DNA of 64,000 bases from Solenopsis invicta (Eukaryota > Arthropoda > Insecta > Hymenoptera > Formicidae): positions 3,189,001 through 3,253,000 of the forward strand of contig NC_052666.1 in NCBI RefSeq assembly GCF_016802725.1. The letters are read 5' to 3'. A program made the translations under genes and the position numbers. The notes beneath the pieces were generated by a model, which was not told where the DNA came from, made no database searches, and was given only the letters and a program-made list of their open reading frames with translations. Shown in pieces: positions 52,496-63,643 of this stretch. Each line of letters starts with the position of its first letter. Positions within the stretch are counted from its first letter, which is position 1.

Positions 52496-52766
52496 TAATT
52501 ATAATTTATGAAATTTTGTAATTTTGCATTAAAATGGAATTGGCGGTTTCACAACTTTCAGTTTAACCTGAGTTTAATTGAACGTCTGTCAAAGTTGACG
52601 CCAGTGTTAAATCTGTATGGCACTCTACAACTCATTTTTAACCGTAGGTTACGGTAAACCTATATTCTATTTACTAAAAAACCGGAATATATGCTTTTTT
52701 CTTCTTAAACGTAAATTGTGATTGGTTAGTTGAGATTTAAAAAAAAAGGAAAAGCGTGTCGATAAA

Positions 52767-52813
52767 GCCCATTCTAGAGATCCTCATTACTTGAGGATCT
52801 CTAGCCCATTCTA
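52767..52813. repeat. perfect hairpin between 10-bp direct repeats
   Basis: GCCCATTCTA occurs at 52767-52776 and 52804-52813. Between and overlapping them, CTAGAGATCCTCA (52774-52786) is perfectly mirrored at 52792-52804 with a 5-base loop. Confidence 0.85.
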
Positions 52814-53456
52814 TGAGCCGTAACATAAGGCCGGTAAATATAGTTCTAATATATACGTAATTGTAAGCAGGATTGGTAAAAACTGTTTCTTTTTTTATTT
52901 TAAACAAAAATCGTCGTTTTTGCATTTAAAACAATTTGCTTCTTTTTTATTTGTTATTTTTAAGTAATTAAAACAGTACATGTTTATAAAAAAACACGTT
53001 TTAAATAAGCAATTTGGTACAGCAAAAACAATTAGGCATAGAAAACGCTTTAACATTGTAACAGTTTTGAAGACACTTAACAAAAAAAGGGAAATTGATC
53101 TTTAATGTGAGACTGAATCTGTATAACCTTATATTTGAAAGTTTTGTAAAGTAACAAAAAAAATACTATTCTTTATTAATAAAATTAAAAGTTTTTTTTT
53201 ATTTTAAGTTATTAAATTTAAAAGTAAATATTTAAAGAAAATACACAATTATTATAATATAATGGCAACATATTATTATTTATTTTTTTTGTAGCTTTAT
53301 ATTTTTAGTTAAAAGATTATCATAAAAGATTGACATAAAAAATTGACGCTATTTTATTTATTACGTGCAATTAATATCAACAAAATTTTCATCGTCTGAT
53401 TACGATAATACATGTGCATATATTGTATAAAAATTTTCAAATTTCAATAATTTTTG

Positions 53457-53471
53457 ATATATATATATATA

Positions 53472-53512
<41 letters not shown>
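53457..53512. repeat. (AT)n microsatellite with one interruption
   Basis: AT run broken by GTCT at 53473-53476. Confidence 0.95.
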
Positions 53513-53516
<4 letters not shown>

Positions 53517-54560
53517 GGAGCAAAATTAAGGGATCACTTATTCTGACTCCAAAAAATAGGCGTAATTTAAGAGAATGTAACTTTGTTAAAAATGATCGTA
53601 AAGAAATTAAGAAAAAAACATTTCAAAGTTTGAAATCTCTAGTTTTGTGATTAGTAAGTCATTAAACGATTTACAGATACTTTACGAAGTTACACGGATT
53701 CAAATGGGGATGCGTCAAATCTCAAAATTTTTTACAGACTTTGCAAAGCTGTACGACGCGAAATAAAAATTGCACGCAAATGCGGTTTACAGCATTTCGA
53801 AAGTGTGAATCTTTTCCTTTAATTTGCGTTTTTCTTATGCGTTGTACAATTTTTTTTTCACTGAGTTAGGCAACACTGAAGCAAAAATGACCTTTTTTGC
53901 TTCAATGTTGAATAATTCAGTGATTAAAAATCGTAAAACGCTCAACAAAAACGCTAATTAAAGGTAAAGATTTACGCTTTCGAATGCTGTAAATTGCATT
54001 TTTGTGAAATTTTTATTTCACACCGTGAAGCTTTACAAATTTCGTGAAAAAAAATTTGACAAATGTCAAAATCTTACAAAAATTTTGCCAAATGGTACAA
54101 CGTAAAATAAAAATTGCACACAAATGCAGTTTATAATATTTGAAAGCGTGAATCTTTACCTTTAATTTGCGTACTTGTTGAGTTTTGTAAGATTTTTTTT
54201 CACTGAGTTCATTCAGCATTGCAGCAAAAATGGTTCCTTTTTTCAATGTTGAATAAATCGGTAAATAACAACGCTCGACAAGTACGCAAATTAAAGATAA
54301 AGATTCACGCTTTTAAATATTGTAAACTGCATTTGTGTGTGATTTTTAATTCACGTCAAATAAACTCACAAAATTTGTAATAAATTTTGCCGCATCTTTA
54401 TTTTTATCCGTATAGTTAGTTTCGTAAAAAAAATCATTATATGTTTTCAAAGTTCATATTAAAAGTGTATGTAGAAACATTAAGGTATAAAATGAGTTTC
54501 GAAACATTTATTTATCGTGTTACAATCTCTTTTCGAGAGTAACTGTAGGTGATCCTTTAA
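53513..54560. mobile_element. family I element with two tandem palindromic cores
   Basis: The left end CAAAATTAAGGGATCACTTA and the right end AACTGTAGGTGATCCTTTAA (54540, inverted) frame two successive palindromes (about 53690-54010 and 54010-54390). Each has AATTTGCGTTTTT / ACGCTTTC arms around a CACTGAGTT...AATAATTCAGTG-like centre. Confidence 0.65.
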
Positions 54561-54599
54561 TTTTGCTGTTCCACGCTGTTCCTCTTTGACTCGGCCACA

Positions 54600-56200
54600 T
54601 ATAAATGACTTTATATAAAAATCAATGATAACATACATAAACCTTGTAATAAATATAATAAATTTGATAATAAATTAGTCAACAGTCAAAGGAACAGCAA
54701 ATTATTAGTCATTTCTGATATTTTCTTAAAATCGGAATTTTTATTCCCTACACAACTTTTTGTAACATTTTTTCTCAAAAATCTGATTTCTGAAACATTT
54801 GTGTATTTTAATTTCAATTATATTAATAAAAATATACAATATTTTATACATATATAAACGTATGTAAATATCATACATAAACGTGTAATAAATAAAGTTT
54901 TCAAAGCGCAAATTGTTTTCATTTCATTGAATGTAGATGATTTGCAGAATCACAAGAGGATGAAATCGCAATAGAAAAAAACTGAAGAGACTTGTATCAA
55001 GTCCGTTCTCCTTATCGCTTATTACAAAACGCACCGTCATGGAGAAGGAGTTTAAAAGTCAATCAAATCATAAAAATTAGCAAGCGGATCGTTAAAGTAG
55101 TAACGAGCAATGTTGTCAAATGCGAATCGTACATATATACATCAACAATCTACATATCCTTTAAATTTTTCTACAGAAAAGACACTAGCTGAGATGTTCG
55201 AGCAAGGATGCGAGATTCGAAACGGTGAATTAATTAGGAATATAAGAAATACGTAATTATAGATTGTTTTGTTTTCACGACAATGAATTTATAATAAAGA
55301 AATTCTCGGCGTGGAAACTTTTCTTGTTAAAGAGACGGAGAGGATTACTCAATTATCACCGATTAGCGCAGTTTTTACATTTTTATTATTATATCGCCGT
55401 AATTGATTAAGACTTCATTAAGTTCACTTAACGTTAATTTAAAGATATGATTTTGTAATCTTGCTTGCTTCATTAAAATTCACAACTTCTTACTCTCTTC
55501 TGTATAAATTTACTAATCGATAATGTAATTGACGCTATATTTTCGTAAAAAAAATGTTTAAAATTGATCGATGAAAAATAATATAATGGAAAACTGAAAT
55601 ATCTTACACAAAAAATTAGAAGATATAAAATAGAAAATTTTTTAAATGATACCTACATTTATAACAGTATTTTAATTGAGTATGCACACAAAAAGATGAT
55701 ACATTAAATCTATATATTAAAAGTTTTAAAGAAATAACATTTTATTATATAAAACAAGAGCACAATGTACTTAGTTTATTAATATTATTATTTTATGTGC
55801 AAGATTATTTTCAAATTTTCATTAGATAGATAAAATTATTTTCAATCAGACTATAAATTAAAATTAGTATATCTTTTCTTTAATGTATAAGATGTATATT
55901 GCAAAATACAAAACAAAGACTGTGTTCTACGTATTCATACATGTCGTATGAAAAGACTAACATGTCTTATACATAATATATATTATGTATAAATATGTAT
56001 TTTAAAACATGTGTTTCTTTTCACATCGCCCAAAACAGATGTAAGATACTAAAAATATTTTAAACACACATTTTTTTAATATTTTGATACAGATAAGCAA
56101 TAATATTTATCAAGAGTTAACTTTTTCTTAATGAATTGAAAACAAATTTTTTTAATACTCGAAAGATGATAAGTCGGAGAGAGTAATGACGCACAGAAAC
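54600..56200. other. intergenic, nothing recognised
   Basis: A short plus-strand frame at 54992-55192 has no coding signature. Nothing else was seen. Confidence 0.5.
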
Positions 56201-56344
56201 ATTTAACGTATATCAGTTCTTTCAAAGATCCATCGGTAAGAGTGCACATGTCCCACGAGTTAGATCAGTACGCACTGTATTTTATAATAAGGTGATAAGT
56301 GCGATCGAACCGATTAGTCCATCTATCTGAAGCGAAGTGTCGAC

Positions 56345-56408
56345 ACTGTTGTGATCAGAATCGAGGAACTCCTCCTAGTTGTGATCAGAATCGAGAAACT
56401 CCTCCTCC
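56345..56408. repeat. tandem duplication of about 30 bp
   Basis: The unit TTGTGATCAGAATCGAGGAA CTCCTCC is repeated immediately with one change (GAGAAACTCC). It lies in the probable leader of the exon at 56649. Confidence 0.85.
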
Positions 56409-56648
56409 AAGCATCATCGGATTAAGTCGCATACTGGAAATTTAAGATGATAAACAATTATTAAAGAAAATTTTAATGAAAAATTTTTAATTTGTTATAC
56501 ATTGGATTGCGGATGTATTATGATCGAAAATTAAATCTTAGAATTTGAGAGACACTGGTTTTCTTATAAATCGATACGGAACCGTTGATTTTCTTGGAGG
56601 ATATTACTAATCGCTTAAAGTGTAAGAAAAAGTTGCTCTCATTTAGTC

Positions 56649-56721
56649 ATGAGTTCTGTTAAAGAAACTTTAAACGTTAAAGATTTTGGTGTTGCCAACG
56701 ACCTCCACGACAAAGATGAAG
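56649..56721 (+). CDS. first coding exon of an unrecognised gene
   Basis: The ATG at 56649 opens 24 codons (MSSVKETLNVKDFGVANDLH, then DKDE) and ends in phase 1 at a strong donor GAAG|GTAAGA. The region upstream (56200-56640) is somewhat GC-richer and could be promoter and leader. No second exon with acceptor phase 1 was found that clearly continues it; the SAM-domain exons at 59541 have their own start. The rest may lie right of the window, with the SAM gene and transposon inside its intron. No family is recognised. Confidence 0.5.
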
Positions 56722-57482
56722 GTAAGAAAATAACTCATCTATCGTACGATACTAAACATATGACAATTTTTTAATTTTTAGGATCAATAAATTTTGTAAA
56801 TAAATCATTAAATTTAGAAAGAAAAGTTGAAGTTTCTCGATAAACATTTTTACAAATATTTTGAAACATTAGTTTTGATTTTCTCAGTTTTTCTAATTTT
56901 TTATTAAAAAAGACAGATATAAATTAATTGATTTTATTAATGCTCTTATTTATTATTAATATATTTAATATATTTATTATTATATTTATTATTATACAAA
57001 AACTAGTTATATAACACATTTAATAATTATATAATAGGGTAAAGTCGCCTTTTATGGGATAGGTTCCTAATATGAGGTAGCGAGGTTTCTACTACATTAA
57101 TAAACGCATATGGTTGGTACAATCATAAACTTATTACTTTTGGGATAAAATCTATTTAGTAGAAAATTCATGATTAGATCATGCGTGCAGTCGTTGAAAA
57201 AAAATTTTTGGAATTGGATGTTGTCAAATTTTATTGCGATGAGTCTTTAAACTTTGTTTATTATAAAATAAACAAATATTTGATAATAAATTTTGCATGC
57301 AGTGATAGAGTAAAGTCGTATAATAGAAAAATACGGAATATGATTTGCTTAATTATAAATATTAGATTTATTTTGTGATCGTGAAACGCAAAGCGTGGAA
57401 CTCATAATATGAGACGCTCAAAAATCCCTATTGATGGCACAGGCACACAAAATAAAAAAATTGTCATGTCCGAAAGACTACG

Positions 57483-57690
57483 CCTATGTATCCCTATGTA
57501 TTTTGACGCCTTGTAACCGAATATGATCTCAGAATTGCTCCATTAGGTTAGGATTTTTTTATCTTCAAAAATAGGGTGATTTGAAGGAATTTTTGCCATT
57601 TTTTGAGGATAAAAAAATCCTGATTTGATGGTACAATTCTGACGTCATATTCGGTTTTAGAGCCACAAAATACATAGGAATACATACACT
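57483..57690. mobile_element. palindromic element, about 205 bp
   Basis: The arms TATGTATTTTGACGCC...CCGAATATGA and TCATATTCGG...CAAAATACATAGG are inverted; inner arms GGATTTTTTTATC and GATAAAAAAATCC enclose the loop. Confidence 0.7.
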
Positions 57691-58700
57691 GAGAAAAAAA
57701 TAATGTTAACCCAACTAAACGCATTTAGTTAGTTATAATTTAGTTAGTTGAAATATGTAGATGTTTAGGTCAAACATATGTCGTATTATTAACTAATACA
57801 TATATTTAAAGGAACAATATGATTTTTTTGATATATTCAATTGACTGAATTATATGTCATATTAGCTTAACCAATTTACAGTAAATTCAAATAAACGATA
57901 ATGTTGAAGAAAAGAAATAATAAAGTTATTGAATTAGAGTGATTCAATAATATTTATGTTTATGTCAAATGATCATCTGTATCAGATGAAATAAATATTG
58001 GTATAACCGAATAAAATATTTAGTTACTCTACGAATTAATTAATTACATATAAGCGTAAATTCAGTTATATGGAAAAAGTATTTAGTCATTTCCATGAAC
58101 ATTTTATTGCATGAACAAAATGTTTAGTTAATAGACTCAATTAAAGCAAACATATTTGTTGTCAATTCTATTATATCATAATTTTTGCGGAAATATATAG
58201 TGTATTATGTTAAAAAAACAGTATAGTTGAACAGATTCAGTAGAATATATCTATGTAATTACATATATATATATATACGAGTATACATAATGGTATAATG
58301 GAATTGATAACAAATATATTTAATTCAATCAGGTCTATTAACTAAATATTTTGTTCATGCAACGAAATATGCATTAAAATGACTAAATTAATTTTTCATA
58401 TAACATTATTTACACTTATTCACAATTAATTGTTTCTTAGAGTAACTAAATATTTTATCCGCTTATACCAATAATTATTTCATCTGACGCAGATGATCAT
58501 TTGACATAAACAAATAAGATTGAATTCCTCTAATTCATTAACATTATTATTTATTTTCTTGAACATTATCATTTATATGAATTGACTGTAAATTGGTTAA
58601 GACAATTAGATACATAATTCAGTAAATTAAATATTTTAAAACAATATTGTATATATAATTAATTGTTTCTTGAGGTAACTAAATATTTTATTTGGTTATA
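57690..58700. mobile_element. long inverted-repeat element upstream of the SAM gene
   Basis: Inverted arms run through the region: TATGTCAAATGATCATCTGT at 57959 is mirrored at 58488-58509, AAAATATTTAGTTACTCT at 58013 is mirrored at 58440-58458, and ACAAATATATTTAA / AACATATTTG pairs lie inside. The AT microsatellite at 58264-58276 is near the centre. It ends at the edge of the SAM gene promoter. Confidence 0.65.
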
Positions 58701-58714
58701 ATACTGATTGGTCT

Positions 58715-59540
58715 GAAAGAATTTATTCGGCTGCCGACCAATGGCGCCAGGAGGCCCGTAGCGAGCGAAAGCGATAGCGGCGTGCCGCATGCGCAAGCAC
58801 AATAGCGTTCCGATTTCGCTGAAGTACGGCTTCGTTCCCGGGGCTAAACGGAATATTCTTTGTCCTGTCGGCGTGGAGACAAATCGTTCTCCACGCAAGA
58901 ATCGTGCCGATTGCCGTTGCCGTTGTCAAATCGTTAAGTCATCGTTGTACAAGTAATATAATAAAGTGCATTAAAGTTCGGTACTCCGATTGTCGTGCTT
59001 TTCACCCCTCGCCCGGTCGTTCTTAGCCATCACCGAGGCCGGTCGGGGCAGTGGAAGCCATTACAGGAGCCGTGTGTACGTGCTGAGAGTCGAGAAGTCG
59101 TGTTGGTCCAAGTCAGAATCGTGTCGAGTGTCGAGATCCTTGCCGATCGCATCGTCGTGTCGAAACTGTCGTTAAATATCGAGATATTCAATTTGAAGTC
59201 GAGGACGAGAATTATTACATATTTTTAGCTACATCTTACAGGTCCGTGCCTCGTTGGAGAGGCGCGCTGGACGCACGACTTCGCGATTCGCTTGTTTACG
59301 CAACAGCTCGATCCTGCACGGACATATCTTAGAAATATTTCCCGAGCGCGCACAAACATACGAGGCTCTTTCCTTCCTTGGTAGCAGAGCTCGAAAACAG
59401 TCCCTGGCGCCTAACCGTCACTTCAAGTGTGTATGCGTGCTATAACTTGTCTAGTGCATGTCCACGTGTTTCGGTCATTCTTCGCGAGTGATTACACATT
59501 TTATTACGTATTTTGGACGTTTCGTCAATCTATATTCGCG
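58715..59540 (+). promoter_or_regulatory. GC-rich promoter and 5' leader of the SAM-domain gene
   Basis: The block has a CCAAT box (58738) and a GCATGCGCA site of NRF1 type (58788-58796). An acceptor-like CTTACAG at 59240 suggests a spliced leader. Open frames within it are short and unrecognised. Transcription start is not resolved. Confidence 0.55.
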
Positions 59541-59607
59541 ATGGATAATTATTCCAAGGAATTATTACAATCCTGGGATTTAGATGTTCTCATTAAACAT
59601 TTTGAAG
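59541..59607 (+). CDS. SAM gene exon 1
   Basis: ATG at 59541 encodes MDNYSKELLQSWDLDVLIKH then FE; donor GAAG|GTAGGT at 59608, phase 1. Confidence 0.8.
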
Positions 59608-61532
59608 GTAGGTAATATCTTGTTTAAAGATTACAATTTGTTTTAAAAATGTATAACTTATGTTAAAAGAAAAAAAAAAGATAGCTTAAACATATCTTAC
59701 AAACATATCTTACATCTTTAGAACAAAATATTTCAAATAATATATTTTCAACAAAATTTATTTACAGAATGCATTTATTTACAGAAAATTGCATCGATAA
59801 AGATGCTATAACAAATTTAACATCTGATTTAATGAAAGAACTAATTCCACAAGTCGGGCTTAAAATAAAATTTAATAAAAAATGGCAAGAGCATTTTAAG
59901 AAAATTGAAGATATAACAAATGTAGGTATACATTTAATTCTCGATTTTTTTATTAATATTTAATAATATAAAAAAGTATATAAATATATTTATGTATATG
60001 GTATAAATTGTTATAAAAAGAAGAAGAGAGGACTAATTTAAATACTACGCACACATATTCATCTGACGAAGAGAATGATGAAGTTCATAATGAAAGAGAC
60101 AATGAAAATTTAATTGATAAAGAAAATTGTTTTGCTGGATCATCATATTTCGAAAATTGCAACGACCATCCGTTAAAAATATTTTAAAATTGACTACACA
60201 AGGTCGTGCAATCTTAAAATCATATGAGAGATGTAAAATATTAAGTAGAAAATGTAGAAATACAATTGTCGATCTTATTTTGTCCGAAATTTTAAATAAA
60301 ATTCATGGGTACGTTTCTTTATTTAAATAATATAATGAAAGATACTTCAAAAACTATATTATTCATATATTTTAATATATGTATAATTAAATTTATAAAA
60401 TTATTTTTTAGGCCACTGAAAAATGAAGATTTTAATTCGTTATCTAAGGAGATTGAAGAACTGTTTCCAACAGAAACATGTTGCACTTACTATGTGCCAC
60501 CTATAGCTAAGAAGTTTTCAAGAAATAACAAATCCATAACGTCTCGTGGTAAACTTGTGGATAAATATAAAAATAAAATACGGGATTATAGAAAACTAAT
60601 AGGACACAGTTTAACAGAAAGTAGTTCCACATCGACTTCAACATATAACAGTGAATTAGAAGGTAAAAAAGTTCTTGTATTAAATTATTCAAAAAATTTT
60701 CTTATATTATTCCTATTATTAAATTATTATTATATTAAATTTCATTATGTCATTGTTATTATATTATTGAAATATTATTTATATTTAAGTTTACTATATA
60801 TAAATATGTTTTTTCTCTCTCTCATACCATACACACGCACATGCATGAACGCACGCACACACACAAATACGTACAATTATTTTACAATAAATATTTTTTT
60901 TTTTAAATATTGCTTTACGATAGTAAAATGTAAATATGTATTATCCATTTGTGTAGATGACTCTATAATTGGTGAAAGCATATTGTGGCTTCAGAATAAT
61001 TTGTCACCATGGGAATTAGTTAAAAATCATTGGAAAATAACTGAGGCATATAGACGGAATCAAATTCAAACGTCGCAAAATAAAAGCATAGCGGAAATTT
61101 TCTCTCAGTGGCCAGTATTAAAACAACCTGCAGCACATGCTTTGATCGATGAAGATTTTAAATTTCTTAATGTAACATCAGAGGATTGTATTAATGATTG
61201 GTTTAAGTTTTTTTCCAAAATTCAAGATGTTTGTCATCTTAAAGAGGACAAAGTAACAAATGAATTACAATCTATGATTGAAACGGATAATCTAACAAAT
61301 GGTAAATTTACAAAAAGTAATAACTTAAATGAATACGTCTTCCTGTGTACGCATATGTATATGCATAGTCATTAAATTATCAATTTTTAATTTTTATATA
61401 GATGCTAAAGTTATAACACAATTTCTATTGTTGCCTCATCTGATACCTCCCAAAGGAAGAATTCGCTTAAAACAAGAACACTACAAATCATCAATAAGTG
61501 AATGCAAAAATAGCATTGTATTACATGCAAAG
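59541..61532 (+). CDS. SAM-domain gene resembling the SAMD3-like family, 5' six exons (with frameshift)
   Basis: The exons are 59541-59607, 59785-59921, 60029-60308, 60412-60662, 60957-61301 and 61402-61532, and phases agree across all junctions except inside exon 3. Exons 1-2 encode a SAM-like domain of about 65 residues (LLQSWDLDVLIKHFE, CIDKDAITNLTSDLMKELIP, IKFNKKWQEHF). Exons 3-6 carry the downstream region of SAMD3-like proteins (TTQGRAILKSYERCKILSRK, TYYVPPIAKKF, SIAEIFSQWPVLKQPAAHAL). Exon 3 has a one-base frame break in an A run near 60171. The last intron contains the palindromic transposon, so the 3' end is either right of the window or lost. SAM domains mediate protein-protein contacts; the function of this family is not established to my knowledge. 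The family name is from memory of sequence pattern. Confidence 0.7.
59785..59921 (+). CDS. SAM gene exon 2
   Basis: The acceptor TTTACAG ends at 59784; an alternative TTTACAG at 59767 would shift the frame. It encodes ENCIDKDAITNLTSDLMKEL to KKIEDITN; donor AAAT|GTAGGT at 59922. Confidence 0.8.
60029..60308 (+). CDS. SAM gene exon 3 with internal frame break
   Basis: The first part reads TYSSDEENDEVHNERDNENL to NCNDHPLK and then meets a stop at 60181-60183. The next frame continues ILKLTTQGRAILKSYERCKI to LSEILNKIH with donor CATGG|GTACGT. The switch falls in the A run at 60170-60174; one extra A would keep the frame. Acceptor AAGAAGAG at 60028 is weak. Confidence 0.6.
60412..60662 (+). CDS. 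SAM gene exon 4
   Basis: The acceptor is TTTTTTAG at 60411. It encodes PLKNEDFNSLSKEIEELFPT, CCTYYVPPIAKKFSRN and KLVDKYKNKIRDYRKLIG; donor GAAG|GTAAAA at 60663. Confidence 0.8.
60957..61301 (+). CDS. SAM gene exon 5
   Basis: The acceptor is TTTGTGTAG at 60956. It encodes ESILWLQNNLSPWELVKNHW, then SIAEIFSQWPVLKQPAAHAL and IDEDFKFLN; donor AATG|GTAAAT at 61302, phase 1. Confidence 0.82.
61402..61532 (+). CDS. SAM gene exon 6 (last visible)
   Basis: The acceptor is TTATATAG at 61401. It encodes AKVITQFLLLPHLIPPKGRI and then KQEHYKSSISECKNSIVLHA; donor AAAG|GTATTA at 61533, phase 0. The transposon starts 117 bp downstream. Confidence 0.78.
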
Positions 61533-62452
61533 GTATTAAATGTTTTTAAAGCTAATATTAAAGATTAATAATGTATATATTTTATCGTTTTATATATTAT
61601 TTTAATTTATATTAATTTATCAATTTATATTGTTAATTTGTACATATACACTACTCAAAAGAAAATAGGGAACACTTTCCAGACACCAAAAATTAGGCTA
61701 TTTTCAAATGACTGTAACTCGGTGAAAAATCATCGTAGATAAAAAATAAAAAAAGCATTTTGAAGCTTGAAGATCCAACTTTAACGCTCTATCAGCAGAT
61801 TTTCAAAATTCTTTTAACTTCCTTGTCTTATGCAGTAAAAAAGCACACCCTGTTTTGTTCCTTAAAATTTCGTATTTTTGACACTTTGCAGCTCGACCAA
61901 CAAATTTTTTTCGAACAATTCAAGTAAAGCTTCATAAACTACAACATTTTGCCTACAAAATGCTTTTTTTAAAATTTCTCTACGATTTTTTTTGACCGAG
62001 TTACGCTACTTTGAAGCTAAACCTGCATTTTTTACAAATGATATCCGTACTCCGTGAAAAATCATCGTAGACAAAAAATCAAAAAACCATTTTAAAGCTC
62101 GAAGTTCCAGCTTTAACATGCTGTTAATGGTTTTCAAAAATTTTCTCAATTTCTTAGTACTATGCCCCAAAAAAGATACACTGTTTTTTCCTTAAAATAA
62201 CGTATTTTTAACAGCCTGTAGCTCAATAAAAAAATTTTTCTCGACAAATCCAATGCAAGTGCCATAAAGTATGACATTTTCTCTACAAAATGCTTTTATT
62301 AAAGTTTTCTCTACGATTTTTTTTGACCGAGTTACAAGACTTTGAAGATATACATTTTTTACAGTACATTTTTCCGAAAAATGACGTCTACCGCCGACAT
62401 TAGCATTACCCAATGTGCACCACGTGGAGGTTGTCGGTCGGATTTTTGCACA

Positions 62453-62454
<2 letters not shown>

Positions 62455-62529
<75 letters not shown>

Positions 62530-62630
62530 TGTGCGTGTGCGTGTGCGTGTGCGTGTGCGTGTGTGTGTGCGTGTGCGTGTGCGTGTGCGTGTGCGTGTGC
62601 GTGTGCGTGTGCGTGTGTGTGTGTGTGTGT
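62455..62630. repeat. GT/GCGT microsatellite in left arm
   Basis: About 20 GT units are followed by GCGT and GTGCGT arrays. Confidence 0.95.
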
Positions 62631-62789
62631 ATGTATCACAGCAGAGATAAGGACCCCGCAGTTCGTCACTTCTGCAGTATTTAATGACTCCAAACCCTCT
62701 CTGCTGTGTGTGTATGCGCTCGCGCGCATGAGAGTTCAATAGTGTGTATTTCCTCCTCTCTGATCAATTACTGCTTGCAAGCGTTCTCG

Positions 62790-63329
62790 CATGATGCTCG
62801 TATACGTACTTGGCATCGACGAAATGAACGCTATGATCGACGTTGCGTTATGCCAATACGATCCTACAACGGCGGTTCCGTGATGGTGTGGGGGTGTATA
62901 TCACTTACAAGACGAAGTGATCTAGTGATCCTGCCACCTCCGGCAATGACGGGTGTTCGTTATATCAACGATATTCTACGACCACACGTTTTGCTATTAA
63001 ATCGAACCTGTCGGAACTTTATTTTTATGCAGGACAACGCTCGACCTCATACGGCGAATATAACGCGACGTTTTTTTCAACGACACGCAATTAGACTGTT
63101 AAATCATCCCGCCAATAGCCCGGACTTAAATCCAATCGAGCACATTTGGGATGAAATGGAACGACGATTAAGGCGTCGCGAGGAACAGCCGCGAAATTTA
63201 GAAGAATTGGGAGAAATTTTAACGGAAATTTGGCACAACATTCCGCAAGATCGTATTGCAAGATGTATAAATATGCGAGAACGCTTGCAAGCAGTAATTG
63301 ATCAGAAAGGAGGAAATACACACTATTGA
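62790..63329 (+). pseudogene. Tc1-type transposase, C-terminal part only
   Basis: The frame gives DARIRTWHRRNERYDRRCVM, GGSVMVWGCIS, FIFMQDNARPHTA and NSPDLNPIEHIWDEMERRLR, ending VIDQKGGNTHY. The second catalytic Asp (in MQDNARPH) and the Glu (in PIEHIW) are 34 residues apart, the DD34E spacing of Tc1 elements. The N-terminal DNA-binding domain and the first catalytic Asp (usually in a SDES motif just before this point) are missing. Transposase homology starts exactly where the palindrome arm ends, so the loss was part of the palindrome-forming event. The upstream frame into the arm, about 28 codons, is not transposase. Confidence 0.9.
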
Positions 63330-63434
63330 ACTCTCATGCGCGCGAGCGCATACACACACAGCAGAGAGGGTTTGGAGTCATTAAATACTGCAGAAGTGAC
63401 GAACTGCGGGGTCCTTATCTCTGCTGTGATACAT

Positions 63435-63643
<209 letters not shown>

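Noticed and set aside
58990..59445. Short plus-strand frames in the SAM gene leader considered as small proteins
   Set aside because: No conservation evidence and typical of GC-rich leader sequence; could be upstream frames but not supportable.
62359..62742. Long open frames of alternating Thr/His, Cys/Val or Ala/Arg
   Set aside because: They are translations of the GT/GCGT microsatellite in all frames; the same applies to 63323-63754 on both strands.
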